Shown in pieces: positions 1 to 7,846 of a DNA stretch of 55,528 nucleotides. The position numbers and the translations under genes were made by a program. Within the stretch, counting starts at the first letter, position 1. Every line of letters begins with the position of its first letter. The DNA comes from Methanomicrobiales archaeon (GTDB lineage Archaea; Halobacteriota; Methanomicrobia; Methanomicrobiales; JACTUA01), in contig JARYLJ010000010.1 of NCBI GenBank assembly GCA_029907705.1, positions 1 through 55,528 on the forward strand, in the 5' to 3' direction. The notes beneath the pieces are model-generated. The model saw only the letters and a list, made by a program, of their open reading frames with translations, had not been told where the DNA came from and searched no databases.

Positions 1-322
1 CCCGTGATCTTTATTCTTGGGTACGATTGTGACGTGAGTTATTCAACACAGCAGAAAAACAGAAAAGTTTCTTCGGCATCAGGTACGAGAAGGTTGTTGA
101 ACCGCATCCGCATATATCCTCTGGCATCTCTTTGGCCGCATTCGCTCACATAATGAAACCCGCTCCATTTACTGAAGGAAACTCCACGTCGCATTGATGA
201 CTGTTCTGCGATTCAGTTGAAAATCTCGCATCGGCCTCTCCAAACACGATAGCGGTTAGTGAAAAATGGTAGGATTCAGAACGGAAGAAAAATTACGGAG
301 ATGTCATGAGGGGCGGGGGCAT
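1..322. other. Non-coding or undetermined left edge
   Basis: No gene is supported here. One 51-codon frame runs on the minus strand from an ATG at 194 to a stop at 39; its product has no domain I recognise and the frame is short enough to be chance. The stretch lies downstream of the thioredoxin-like gene that ends at 323, so it may hold that gene's 3' end and terminator. No tRNA-like or repeat structure was seen. Confidence 0.3.
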
Positions 323-583
323 TCACAGGTATTTTCTGATCGCAGCCTCCAGCTCCTCGCGATGGATCACACCCTCGAGCTTCTCCTTCACCTCGTCGTC
401 GACGAGGATCACAATCGTCGGAGTCACGCGCAGCCGGTATCTCCTGATATATTCCGGGTTCTTCACCGCATCGATATCGACGATGGGCACCTTAAGGGCT
501 GCGCTCACCTCCTGATTGATGGGTTCCTGCTCTTCGCATCCCATGCACCCCTCCTGGGTGAAGTGGTAGATGATCAGATCCAT
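323..583 (-). CDS. Thioredoxin/glutaredoxin-like small redox protein
   Basis: A protein of about 86 residues with a thioredoxin fold. A first beta strand (IIYHFTQ) leads into a CxxC motif, C-M-G-C, near residue 13, and a cis-proline-type turn (RVTPTIVIL) follows near residue 50. These are the marks of archaeal glutaredoxin-like thioredoxins that exchange disulfides in the cytoplasm. The start at 583 (MDLIIYHF) is preferred because the longer frame from 607 only adds a Ser-rich stub before the first strand. It lies 42 bases downstream of the membrane FKBP gene on the same strand and is probably co-transcribed with it, which suggests a protein-folding or disulfide role. The partner protein cannot be told. 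Confidence 0.75.
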   Translation of the reverse strand: MDLIIYHFTQEGCMGCEEQEPINQEVSAALKVPIVDIDAVKNPEYIRRYRLRVTPTIVILVDDEVKEKLEGVIHREELEAAIRKYL

Positions 584-625
584 AACAGATGAAGATGGCT
601 CTCTCAAAAGATATCGGTATTGGAA

Positions 626-1306
626 TTAAACGATCTGTCTTATTTTGATATCTGCTGTGGCATAAGAGTGACTCAAAATCACATGCTGATCATCCTTTCC
701 CACAATCTCCATCACTCTATAAAGATAGGAAATGGTATCGTTTCCCACCAGCTCATCAGAAAAGGCCGGTCTGAATCCAATCACCATCTGGTCGCCCACT
801 TTCGCGGATGTGAAGTTGCCTCCAGATGCCTCGAAATCCTCTGCCGCAAAGGACTGCGGTAAAATGGCGATGGTGGAGAGATCGATGGTTTTTCTCTCCC
901 CCTCCTTCATGCCTACCACGCCGGATGCTATCATCTCCATCTCGTCGAGCAGGATACCGAACTTCGTCCACTGGGGCGGGAAGTATGCATCCACCCCGAT
1001 GATGGTCTCGTTATATGTTCCATTTGCTTTAATCTGAAGGGCCGGAGTGAAGAAGACACTGTACCCTGCGCTCATTGCCCTGCTGTATTCGCTCTGATCC
1101 GTTGTCAGGATCGATCTTCCCGCTCCATCACGGATCGTCAGGTCTGCGGTCACCGTGTCCCCAGGTTTTATCCCAGGCGAGAAGATCGTGGAACCGAGTA
1201 TCGTGAGCAGATATGTCCCCACGAACATGAAGGCAAAGATAATACCGAATACGATTGCGAAGATCTTCGACCAGTTTCGCTCATTATTCGGCTTTTTGAT
1301 TCCCAT
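626..1306 (-). CDS. Membrane-anchored FKBP-type peptidyl-prolyl isomerase
   Basis: About 226 residues. One hydrophobic segment at about residues 13-38 acts as an N-terminal anchor or uncleaved signal. It is followed by an FKBP-like domain: GDTVTADLTI opens the fold and GMKEGERKTIDL is the strongly FKBP-like beta hairpin near residue 130. A longer loop region between them resembles the inserted flap of archaeal SlyD/FKBP proteins. The likely role is prolyl isomerisation and chaperoning on the outer face of the membrane. The ATG at 1306 is chosen over the GTG at 1324 because a TATA-like element at about 1330-1340 lies about 29 bases upstream, which fits a leaderless start. The gene diverges from hsp20, so two chaperone genes share one control region. 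Confidence 0.7.
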   Translation of the reverse strand: MGIKKPNNERNWSKIFAIVFGIIFAFMFVGTYLLTILGSTIFSPGIKPGDTVTADLTIRDGAGRSILTTDQSEYSRAMSAGYSVFFTPALQIKANGTYNETIIGVDAYFPPQWTKFGILLDEMEMIASGVVGMKEGERKTIDLSTIAILPQSFAAEDFEASGGNFTSAKVGDQMVIGFRPAFSDELVGNDTISYLYRVMEIVGKDDQHVILSHSYATADIKIRQIV

Positions 1307-1329
1307 ATCATCATAATGGCGCACAGAAT

Positions 1330-1423
1330 TTGATAAATCTGTTCCATGCGCACTGTTGAGAAAACTTTATTATACATAAATCACTAACCAAAAGTTAGTC
1401 AACCCGGCTCGGAAAGCCGGGTT
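1330..1423. promoter_or_regulatory. Divergent FKBP/hsp20 promoter region with inverted repeats
   Basis: Going right there is a TATA-like stretch at about 1366-1380, then an inverted repeat ACTAAC-CAAAA-GTTAGT (about 1383-1399) near the expected start of transcription. After it comes a perfect 9-bp stem with a 5-base loop (AACCCGGCT, loop CGGAA, AGCCGGGTT; 1401-1423) just before the GAGGTGA ribosome-binding site of hsp20. Going left, a TATA-like element at about 1330-1340 serves the FKBP gene. The first repeat sits where a repressor operator would be; the second would form a hairpin at the 5' end of the hsp20 mRNA. Both roles are inferred from position. Confidence 0.6.
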
Positions 1424-1440
1424 GAGGTGAGGTGAGTGGC

Positions 1441-1923
1441 ATGAGATTCAGGAGATACCCGTTCTCTTCGATATGGAGAGAATTCGACGATATGATGGCG
1501 GAGATGGAGAATCGAATCGCCTCTATCATGCAGGATTTCGAACCTGAGCGCCTTCTTCCTGCACCCGGTTTCCACAGGAGGATGCTGCCCGCGCTCAGGG
1601 GAGAGTTCTCCGTGGATGTGCGAGAGCATGAGGACGAGGTGATCGTGGTCGCGGATCTGCCGGGTGTAGAGAAGGATGATGTCAATCTGAGGCTGGTCGA
1701 TCCCCGCACCCTCGAGATCTCCTCGGAGAGAAAAGGGGAGAAAGAGAAGACCGAGGAGGGTTACTACATGCGTGAGCGGGTCTATGGATCGATGTGCAGG
1801 CGTGTCCTGCTCCCCGCCGATGTCACGGAAGAGGAAGCGAAGGCCAGTTTCAAGAACGGTGTCCTCGAGGTCCATTTGAAGAAGGTGCAGGTGGTCCCTG
1901 AGAAGAAGATTCCGGTCGAATAA
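1441..1923 (+). CDS. hsp20: Small heat shock protein, Hsp20 family
   Basis: A 160-residue ATP-independent holdase that forms oligomers and binds unfolding proteins. The alpha-crystallin domain spans about residues 53-150: it starts FSVDVREHEDEVIVVADLPG and ends with the typical NGVLEVHLKK. The C-terminal KKIPVE tail carries the I-x-I/V motif used for oligomer assembly. The N-terminal arm (residues 1-50) is rich in Met, Arg and Phe, as in the family. The ATG at 1441 is preferred to the GTG at 1432 because the GAGGTGA sequence at 1424-1430 is correctly spaced only for the ATG. Regulation by heat is likely from the leader hairpin and operator-like repeat upstream. Confidence 0.93.
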   Translation: MRFRRYPFSSIWREFDDMMAEMENRIASIMQDFEPERLLPAPGFHRRMLPALRGEFSVDVREHEDEVIVVADLPGVEKDDVNLRLVDPRTLEISSERKGEKEKTEEGYYMRERVYGSMCRRVLLPADVTEEEAKASFKNGVLEVHLKKVQVVPEKKIPVE

Positions 1924-1956
1924 TTGTTCGTTCGGGCGTGACCATACCCGCACTTA

Positions 1957-1963
1957 TTTTTTT
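1957..1963 (+). terminator. T-run terminator after hsp20
   Basis: A run of seven T lies about 35 bases after the hsp20 stop, as expected for archaeal intrinsic termination. A weak hairpin (ACCGC, 5-base loop, GCGGT at 2035-2049) followed by T-rich sequence lies further on and may be a back-up. Confidence 0.45.
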
Positions 1964-2155
1964 GGTAATCTTGTGAACGTCAGCGTTGAAACGGGTCGTT
2001 GTTCTCTCTTATAATACTGTGATTTTATGAATTGACCGCACAAGGCGGTTATTTTATTCGGAATGGAAAGAAGAACCGGAAAATTACAACGAATCCCCTT
2101 CTCTCTCATCAGCACCGATTGATTCAAATAAGCTCAGGTTAAACAATTTTTTTCA

Positions 2156-2941
2156 ATGGATAAGAAAAAGGTCAGGGATTACATGACCTACGACGTCGTG
2201 ACCGTGCCCGTGAACGGCACGGCGCATGACGTGCTGGAGACCATGAAAAATACAAAACATGACGGTTTTCCTGTGGTGGATGGCGAAGAGGTGGTGGGTT
2301 ACATCTCCGCGCGCGATCTCCTCTTCGCCCACCCCTCCACCCCCATCGACCGGCTCATGTCGCGCCACCTGATCGTCGCCGATCCGGAGATGGGCATCAA
2401 TGATGCGGCCAGGGTGATCTTCCGTTCTGGCATACAGAAATTGCCTGTGCTGGATGAGAAGAATCGCCTGGTGGGCATCATCTCGAACGCTGACGTGATC
2501 AGATCCCAGATAGAGCACGTCTCCCCGGAGAAGGTATACAAATTCATAGAGACGCTCAGAAAGTTATACAGTATCGAACCCCGCCTCTCGAGGGAGATGG
2601 TGGAGATCGACACGCTCCTTCCTACACAGGCGAAAATTTACGAGGACGAGCTGGAGGGAAGGGTATACGAGCTGAAGAAGGGGCTAGCGGAGCCGCTCAT
2701 CGTCGTGAAGAGGCCAGGAAGGTATATCCTGGTGGACGGGCACCACCGTGCCGTTGCGGCGAAGAGGCTGGGCATCAGGAGGCTGGATGCCTACATCATC
2801 GAGCTGGATGAGGAGATCGAGCTGGGAATAGAGAGAACTGCAAAAGCCCTGAATCTGAAAACGCTCGATGATATCAAGGTTCTGGACTACGCGAGGCACC
2901 CGCTGATAGCACTCACCCACAGGCTCGTGAGGAACGCCTAG
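2156..2941 (+). CDS. CBS-pair protein fused to a ParB/sulfiredoxin-like domain
   Basis: A 261-residue two-domain protein. Residues 1-125 hold a tandem CBS pair (KVRDYMTYDVVTV, then DRLMSRHLIVADP), which normally binds adenosyl nucleotides such as AMP, ATP or SAM. Residues about 140-230 resemble a ParB/Srx N-terminal fold: LLPTQAKIYEDELEGRVYEL leads to VDGHHRAVAAKRLG near residue 198, the G-H-x-R phosphate-binding signature. No helix-turn-helix partner domain is present, so it is not a classical plasmid ParB. A nucleotide-controlled CTP/ATP-binding or kinase-like role is possible but unproven. An element resembling a weak TATA box at about 2125-2134 suggests a leaderless start. It meets the next gene tail to tail with a 4-base overlap at CTAG. 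Confidence 0.8.
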   Translation: MDKKKVRDYMTYDVVTVPVNGTAHDVLETMKNTKHDGFPVVDGEEVVGYISARDLLFAHPSTPIDRLMSRHLIVADPEMGINDAARVIFRSGIQKLPVLDEKNRLVGIISNADVIRSQIEHVSPEKVYKFIETLRKLYSIEPRLSREMVEIDTLLPTQAKIYEDELEGRVYELKKGLAEPLIVVKRPGRYILVDGHHRAVAAKRLGIRRLDAYIIELDEEIELGIERTAKALNLKTLDDIKVLDYARHPLIALTHRLVRNA

Positions 2942-4116
2942 GAACCATCTCTCTTCACATCGTAGTTCGGGTTCAGGCAGTACTCCTTTACCGCCCCCCC
3001 TCTGGGGATTCTCAGCTCGGGCCAAATTCTTGTGCCTGCATGAACCGTTACCCCGTCCTCTAGCACCACGCGGGGTCCGATCACCGTGTTATGCTCCAGT
3101 GAACATCCTTCCCCTGTGATGGTGCCGCTGTCGATGATGCTTCCGCTCACCCTGCACTCATCGCCCATCTGCACATCCCTGTAGAGAGACGAGGAGAGTA
3201 TCCTCGTGCCAGAGCCGATCTCGCAACCTCCGGCGATGCTGGTGTAGGGCCCGATGAGTACACGCTCTCCGATCGTCGTGCCTCCCTCGATGACCACGGG
3301 ACCGATGATACGGGAACCTCTGCCGATGGTAAGGGGCGATCCGAGATGGACCGGACCGATGATCGTCGCTCCCCGTATGGTCACCTCACCGGCAATGGTG
3401 GAGTGGCCGAGCATCTGGAGCATCCATCGCTCTGCCTGCCTTAGGGACCTGGGGCTGCCCACATCTGTCCAGTGGCCGCGTGCAAGCCAGCCGTTCAGGT
3501 TCTCCCCTCGCTCCATCAGGAAGGGGAACAGATTTCGGGCGAAGTCGAATTTTCCGGATGCGGGAATATGATCGAATATCTCCGGGTTGCAGACATACAT
3601 GCCCGTGCTCGCGAGGTTGCTGAAGACCTCACCGGGGGCGGGTTTCTCGAGGAAACGCCTGATACGGTTCTCCACGTCGATCTCTGCGATTCCGTACTCC
3701 GATGGATCGTCGATGCTGACGAGACCGATGCTCACCATCGCATCAGATTGTAGATGCTGACGGTAGAATTCCAGCAGGTTCAGATCGGTCACATGATCGC
3801 CTCCGACGACCAGAAACGGCTGATCCTCCAGATAGCGCTGAGCATTCTTCACACTGCCGGCGGTTCCCAGCTTCTCCTTCTCGTGGACGTATCGGATGTG
3901 CACACCGAAAAGTGAACCGTCCCCTAGTACGGACTCCACCTCCTGCGCCAAATATCCGAGGGTGACGATCACCTCGTGAAACCCGAGGTTGGAGAGATGG
4001 GCAACGAGATGCGAGATGGAGGGGGTATTCGCAATCGGGATGCAGGGCTTGGGGCGTTCGAAGGTGAGGGGTCTGAGCCGTGTCCCCTCGCCTCCGCACA
4101 TGATGCAGACCTTCAT
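2938..4116 (-). CDS. Sugar-phosphate nucleotidyltransferase with left-handed beta-helix tail
   Basis: About 392 residues. The N-terminal GT-A nucleotidyltransferase domain (1-235) starts with the pyrophosphorylase motif GGEGTRLRPLT and the FERPKP signature, with GGDHVTD near residue 110 as the metal-binding part and FLEKP near residue 155. The C-terminal part (240-370) is a run of hexapeptide repeats (IGPVHLG, IGRGSRIIGPVVI, IGERVLIGP) forming a left-handed beta helix. This is the layout of mannose-1-phosphate guanylyltransferases and glucose/GlcNAc-1-phosphate transferases. The nucleotide and sugar cannot be settled from reading. The start at 4116 (MKVCIMCGGEG) is preferred over the longer frame from 4200 because the fold begins there. 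Confidence 0.85.
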   Translation of the reverse strand: MKVCIMCGGEGTRLRPLTFERPKPCIPIANTPSISHLVAHLSNLGFHEVIVTLGYLAQEVESVLGDGSLFGVHIRYVHEKEKLGTAGSVKNAQRYLEDQPFLVVGGDHVTDLNLLEFYRQHLQSDAMVSIGLVSIDDPSEYGIAEIDVENRIRRFLEKPAPGEVFSNLASTGMYVCNPEIFDHIPASGKFDFARNLFPFLMERGENLNGWLARGHWTDVGSPRSLRQAERWMLQMLGHSTIAGEVTIRGATIIGPVHLGSPLTIGRGSRIIGPVVIEGGTTIGERVLIGPYTSIAGGCEIGSGTRILSSSLYRDVQMGDECRVSGSIIDSGTITGEGCSLEHNTVIGPRVVLEDGVTVHAGTRIWPELRIPRGGAVKEYCLNPNYDVKRDGS

Positions 4117-4205
4117 ACAGTACGTTTGAAGGAAGAATGCATTAAATGTCACATTTTCAGCTTGTGGCAACTGCTTTATCGGAGAAGAACAAAACTCCAT
4201 CCGGA

Positions 4206-4697
4206 ATGGTCAGATTCGTCTGTTCAAGGTGCGGAAAATGCTGCATGAGTTTCGGGCGGTATATCAGTCCCGAACGGGATCTCGGCGGCGGGCGGATGCA
4301 ATGCCGTAACCAACTCGACGGCGAGATCTTCATCGCGGCGATCGAGGAGGGGCGGGATCTCTTTGCACTGGAGAGAGGGAGACCGCCGAGGAATCCCAGA
4401 TGGTGCCGTTTTCTGCACTACACCCCTGCCGAGGGGATGTACACCTGCATGATCTACAGAACCAGACCGCGGTTCTGCAGGGAGTACAGGTGCACACGCC
4501 TCGTGGTCATGGATGGTGCGGGAAATAAGGCGGGGAAGATGGTGGGGAAGACGGGTCTGGTCACAGAGGATGAACAGCTCTCACGGATCTGGGAGATGCA
4601 GGTGAAGCCCATTCTTCTGAAGGAACGGGATGGTTCGATGGAAGAGATCAGGAAGAAGCTGGAAGAGGCCGGTTATCAGGTGCTTCTCTATGAGTGA
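4206..4697 (+). CDS. YkgJ-family Cys-cluster (metal or Fe-S binding) protein
   Basis: About 163 residues. It begins MVRFVCSRCGKCC, the CxxCxxCC cluster that defines the YkgJ (UPF0153) family, and carries further Cys at WCRFL, TCMIY and the FCREYRC motif near residue 95. These usually hold a zinc ion or Fe-S cluster. The family's reaction is not established. The C-terminal 50 residues form a Lys/Glu-rich helical tail. The start at 4206 is preferred because the upstream extension lacks family features. Its last codons overlap the start of the next small Cys-containing gene, so the two are probably translated together. Confidence 0.75.
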   Translation: MVRFVCSRCGKCCMSFGRYISPERDLGGGRMQCRNQLDGEIFIAAIEEGRDLFALERGRPPRNPRWCRFLHYTPAEGMYTCMIYRTRPRFCREYRCTRLVVMDGAGNKAGKMVGKTGLVTEDEQLSRIWEMQVKPILLKERDGSMEEIRKKLEEAGYQVLLYE

Positions 4698-4959
4698 CAG
4701 GACAGTGATGAAGCGTGTGGGAATCGGGAGAAAGGTCCTGTGCAGCGGGAGAGAGGATATCACGCTGGAGCATTGCCGTTTCTGCGTTCATTCCAGGGCG
4801 TTCTCCATCGGCGGGAGGCTGATTCCATCTCCTGCACGCATCTACTGCCTACGACACACCCCGTCGGAGGAGAAGATCGATTTCAGCAGGGTGGAATCCG
4901 TGGAGTGCGACGATCTGAAGGGAGAGGGATTCCGGAGTATCATGAACATCATTTCCTGA
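4690..4959 (+). CDS. Small Cys-containing protein, unknown function
   Basis: An 89-residue frame starting ATG at 4690 (MSDRTVMKRVG), overlapping the YkgJ-family stop by 8 bases. It has Cys at LCSGRE, HCRFCVHS (a CxxC), YCLRH and VECDD, spaced like a small metal-binding fold. I recognise no family. The overlap argues for translational coupling and a shared role with the Cys-cluster protein upstream. It could be a redox partner or metal carrier; nothing shows which. Confidence 0.6.
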   Translation: MSDRTVMKRVGIGRKVLCSGREDITLEHCRFCVHSRAFSIGGRLIPSPARIYCLRHTPSEEKIDFSRVESVECDDLKGEGFRSIMNIIS

Positions 4960-4971
4960 ACCGTCATAACT

Positions 4972-5310
4972 TCATTTCTTCCAGAACATCCACCATCTCT
5001 TTCCCTGATAAGGGATGATACGGGCCTCCTTCCGCCAGTCGGAATCGAGAATATGGCTCATCAGCCTGATCTCCGATTTGAGCTCGCTCAGCATCGTCTT
5101 CATCCCCTGTATCTCGGTCTTTATCATCTGGATCTCCTCGAAAGAGCGGTTCTGCTTCAGCTTCACCTCACCTGATGTTTCTTTAACAGCCAGGCCATTC
5201 TCGATCAGCTCCAGTATCGCCTTGTTCCGGTCGAGCAGATGTTCCTTTGCGTACTGGTCGATCATATCCAGCAGTTCATCATCGAGTGTGAAGGAGATCC
5301 TCATCGTCAT
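4972..5310 (-). CDS. Ribbon-helix-helix (CopG/MetJ-like) protein with coiled-coil tail
   Basis: 112 residues. The N-terminal 45 residues (MRISFTLDDELLDMIDQYAKE then DRNKAILELIENGL) match a ribbon-helix-helix DNA-binding fold, which works as a dimer through a two-stranded sheet. Residues about 55-95 (EEIQMIKTEIQGMKTMLSEL) form a heptad coiled coil. The tail ends in an aromatic-basic stretch (KRWWMFWKK) that might touch a membrane or another protein. It diverges from nrdJ across 176 bases, so nrdJ control is possible, though no clear operator was found. Confidence 0.8.
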   Translation of the reverse strand: MTMRISFTLDDELLDMIDQYAKEHLLDRNKAILELIENGLAVKETSGEVKLKQNRSFEEIQMIKTEIQGMKTMLSELKSEIRLMSHILDSDWRKEARIIPYQGKRWWMFWKK

Positions 5311-5452
5311 TCGGTTTCCGCCCCGTTATCGTCCTCAAATCCGACTGTCTCATCTGATCAATTCCCCGTGGGCCATATAAAAGATGCCGCATCTCGAATC
5401 ACACGCAATAATGGCGAGGGGGGGGGCATGGACGCGATCGCATCGCAGGATG

Positions 5453-5461
5453 ATTTATAAA
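5453..5461 (+). promoter_or_regulatory. TATA box of nrdJ
   Basis: The sequence ATTTATAAA sits about 28-34 bases before the ATG at 5487. This is the spacing expected if transcription starts at or just before the start codon. It makes the GTG at 5466 unlikely, because that codon would lie within the promoter. Confidence 0.6.
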
Positions 5462-5486
5462 GCTGGTGGGTCATCATCAGATACGG

Positions 5487-7130
5487 ATGAAATTGACCGA
5501 GAGTGCACGCCTGCTTCTGAAGAACCGATATCTTCTTCCGAGCGAGACACCGCACCAGCTGTTCAGCAGGGTGGCGCGTGCGGTGAATCCGGAGAAGGCA
5601 AGGGAATTTCGAAGTCTGATGGAGGATCTGCTCTTTCTGCCCAACTCCCCCACACTGATGAACGCAGGCCTCCCGAAAGGGCAGCTCTCTGCATGCTTCG
5701 TCCTTCCTGTACACGACTCCATCGAGAGCATCTTCACCACGCTCTGCCACATGGCGCTGATTCACAAGAGTGGGGGAGGCACGGGATTCTCCTTCAGCCG
5801 GCTCAGGCCACGCGGGGATACGGTGCAGGATACGATGGGTGTCGCCAGTGGCCCGATCTCCTTCATGCGGGTATTCGATCATGCGACAGAGGCGGTGAAG
5901 CAGGGAGGCAGGAGACGGGGTGCGAACATGGGTGTACTTTCGAGCCATCACCCCGATATCTTCGAGTTCATCTCCTGCAAGAGGCATGGCGGATTCAATA
6001 ACTTCAATATATCCGTTGCTTTCGACGATGAATTCTTCTCCGCGATGGAAGGAGGGCGTCTGTATCTGCTCGTGAACCCGAGGAACGGCGAAGTGTGGGG
6101 AGAGGTGGAGGCCGAACACATCTGGACGAGCCTGAGGGAGGCAGCCTGGGCCACCGGCGATCCGGGGGCCCTCTTCATGGACGAGATCAACAGAAGAAAT
6201 ATGGTCCCTGCACTGGGGGAGATCGAGGCGACGAACCCCTGCGGGGAGCAACCCCTCTATCCGTACGAGTCCTGCAATCTGGGAAGCATCAATCTGGCAG
6301 GGTGCATCCGCCACGACGAACTGGACGAGGCATTGCTTGAAGAGACGGTCAGGAGTGCAGTGGAATTCCTCGATAGCGTCATCGATGTGAACCACTTCCC
6401 GGTTCAGGAGATCGGCGAGCGGACCCTGCTGACACGCAAGATCGGTCTGGGCGTCATGGGGTTCGCAGAGGCCCTCATCCTGCTCGGCATACCATATGAA
6501 TCGGCGGATGCCCTTCAGTTTGCGGAGAGAACGATGTCCAGAATGCAGCAGACAGCCCGGGCGAAGTCTCACGAGCTGGGTGAGGAGAAGGGTTCGTTCC
6601 CCGCAATCGAAAGCAGCAATTTTGAGATCGAGATGCGGAATGCAACCGTCACCACCATCGCGCCCACGGGTTCACTGCATATCATCGCGAATACAAGCAG
6701 CGGTATAGAGCCGCTCTTCTCTGTTGCGTACCGCCGCAGGATCGGAGATATCCAGGTACGGTTCGTGAACAGGCTGCTGATCAGGAAGCTCGCCCCCATC
6801 AGGCACAGGAAGAAGATGATCGAGGAGATCGAACGCACCGGAACGGTCAGAAATCTCCCGATTGCGGAAGATCTGAAGGAGCTCTTCAGAACCGCCCTCG
6901 AAATATCGCCGGAGTTCCACGTGAGGATGCAGGCGGCATTCCAGAAACACGTGGACAATGCGGTCTCGAAGACCGTGAACCTCCCGGAGAATGCAACGGC
7001 GGAGGAGATCGGGAGACTCTTTCTCCTTGCTCGCGAACTCCATTGCAAGGGCATCACAGTCTACCGGTACAACAGCCGGAAGGATCAGGTCCTCTCCCGG
7101 GGGTGTGAGGTCTGCAGGGTCGATTCCTGA
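5487..7130 (+). CDS. nrdJ: Class II (adenosylcobalamin-dependent) ribonucleoside-diphosphate reductase
   Basis: A 547-residue enzyme that makes deoxyribonucleotides using coenzyme B12. The active-site layout is visible: NSPTLMNAG then SACFVLPV (first redox Cys, about residue 70), [14 protein letters not shown], and [20 protein letters not shown] near residue 255, whose Cys is the thiyl radical site. The C-terminal CEVC pair can shuttle electrons from thioredoxin. It starts directly with the catalytic N-terminus ([15 protein letters not shown]), so there is no ATP-cone allosteric domain and overall activity control is probably absent. The length is short compared with many NrdJ proteins of 700 residues or more. 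It is the only reductase gene in this window. Confidence 0.93.
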   Translation: MKLTESARLLLKNRYLLPSETPHQLFSRVARAVNPEKAREFRSLMEDLLFLPNSPTLMNAGLPKGQLSACFVLPVHDSIESIFTTLCHMALIHKSGGGTGFSFSRLRPRGDTVQDTMGVASGPISFMRVFDHATEAVKQGGRRRGANMGVLSSHHPDIFEFISCKRHGGFNNFNISVAFDDEFFSAMEGGRLYLLVNPRNGEVWGEVEAEHIWTSLREAAWATGDPGALFMDEINRRNMVPALGEIEATNPCGEQPLYPYESCNLGSINLAGCIRHDELDEALLEETVRSAVEFLDSVIDVNHFPVQEIGERTLLTRKIGLGVMGFAEALILLGIPYESADALQFAERTMSRMQQTARAKSHELGEEKGSFPAIESSNFEIEMRNATVTTIAPTGSLHIIANTSSGIEPLFSVAYRRRIGDIQVRFVNRLLIRKLAPIRHRKKMIEEIERTGTVRNLPIAEDLKELFRTALEISPEFHVRMQAAFQKHVDNAVSKTVNLPENATAEEIGRLFLLARELHCKGITVYRYNSRKDQVLSRGCEVCRVDS

Positions 7131-7144
7131 AAGACGATGCCAAA

Positions 7145-7153
7145 CAATAAATA
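7145..7153 (+). promoter_or_regulatory. TATA box of the aIF1 gene
   Basis: The A/T stretch AATAAATAA lies about 27 bases before the ATG at 7177, fitting a leaderless transcript for the initiation factor. Confidence 0.5.
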
Positions 7154-7176
7154 ACGAGAATGGAAAGATAGATGTA

Positions 7177-7485
7177 ATGAATGCTGGTATCTGCCCGAAA
7201 TGCGGCTTACCAAAAGAATTGTGTATATGTGAGGAGGTTGCCAAGGAGCAACAGAGGATCAGCGTGAAGATCAACAAGAGAAGGTATGGCAAGGAAGTGA
7301 CCATCATCGAGGGTCTCGATCCTGTGGAGATAGACCTCGAGGATCTCGTCAAGTTTTTCAAGAGCAAGCTCGCCTGCGGTGGAACGATCAAGGGCAGCTC
7401 GATCGAGCTTCAGGGGAATCACCTGGAAAGGGTGAAGGACCTGCTCATCGGAAAGGGTTATTCGCTCGAGAGTATCTCCGATTGA
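7177..7485 (+). CDS. Translation initiation factor aIF1 (SUI1 family)
   Basis: 102 residues. The N-terminal Cys motif [13 protein letters not shown] (residues 6-18) is the zinc-knuckle extension seen in archaeal aIF1. The SUI1 fold follows: [31 protein letters not shown], then [14 protein letters not shown] and GY near the end. aIF1 binds the 30S subunit near the P site and checks start-codon pairing. The start at 7177 is set by this Cys motif and by the TATA spacing. Confidence 0.93.
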   Translation: MNAGICPKCGLPKELCICEEVAKEQQRISVKINKRRYGKEVTIIEGLDPVEIDLEDLVKFFKSKLACGGTIKGSSIELQGNHLERVKDLLIGKGYSLESISD

Positions 7486-7843
7486 TTTTGGTCCAATATT
7501 CCGTTGTGATCGATCGATTCAATTCAAAGACCTTTTTTATCCCTCGAGATATCTGCGATCTGAGATGCGCCGCCACCATATGAATATCGCTCGTCAGTCT
7601 CGATAAATGAAAATATTGTTTTCGGATGGTTCACACTCTTCCAGCGTAAAAATGACGAGTCCTGTGAAGGGTCGAGATCCTTGCATGATTCGTAAGCGGC
7701 CGCCTCACAGGAACTGAGAATGCGCAGGCTGATCCCCGCTATTCGGGCCAATCGAGCGCCGCACTGCAGCTTTTTTTTTCACGCATGCGAACGACCCACC
7801 CGAATACGTTTCAGAACGTACAGCTTCGATCAGGCAGGATGAT
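7486..7843. other. Intergenic region, no gene recognised
   Basis: About 360 bases between aIF1 and the GalT-like gene. It includes a T-run soon after the aIF1 stop (TTTTTTAT near 7531) that can end aIF1 transcription and a run of nine or more T near 7770. Open frames on both strands are short and show no familiar protein. No tRNA T-loop signature was seen. Confidence 0.4.
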
Positions 7844-7846
7844 GTG

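Noticed and set aside
39-194. 51-residue frame on the minus strand at the left edge
   Set aside because: Short, no recognisable domain, and no clear ribosome-binding site or promoter.
1399-1953. 184-residue minus-strand frame opposite hsp20
   Set aside because: It is the shadow of the clear Hsp20 gene, with His/Leu-rich composition typical of antisense frames.
5466-5486. GTG at 5466 as the start of nrdJ
   Set aside because: It lies within bases needed by the TATA box at 5453-5461, and the extra seven residues are not part of the fold.
5358-6572. 404-residue frame antisense to nrdJ
   Set aside because: It covers a conserved enzyme on the other strand; the composition is that of a shadow frame and no motif is visible.
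7486-7843. tRNA or riboswitch in the spacer before the GalT-like gene
   Set aside because: No cloverleaf or known aptamer motif could be found.
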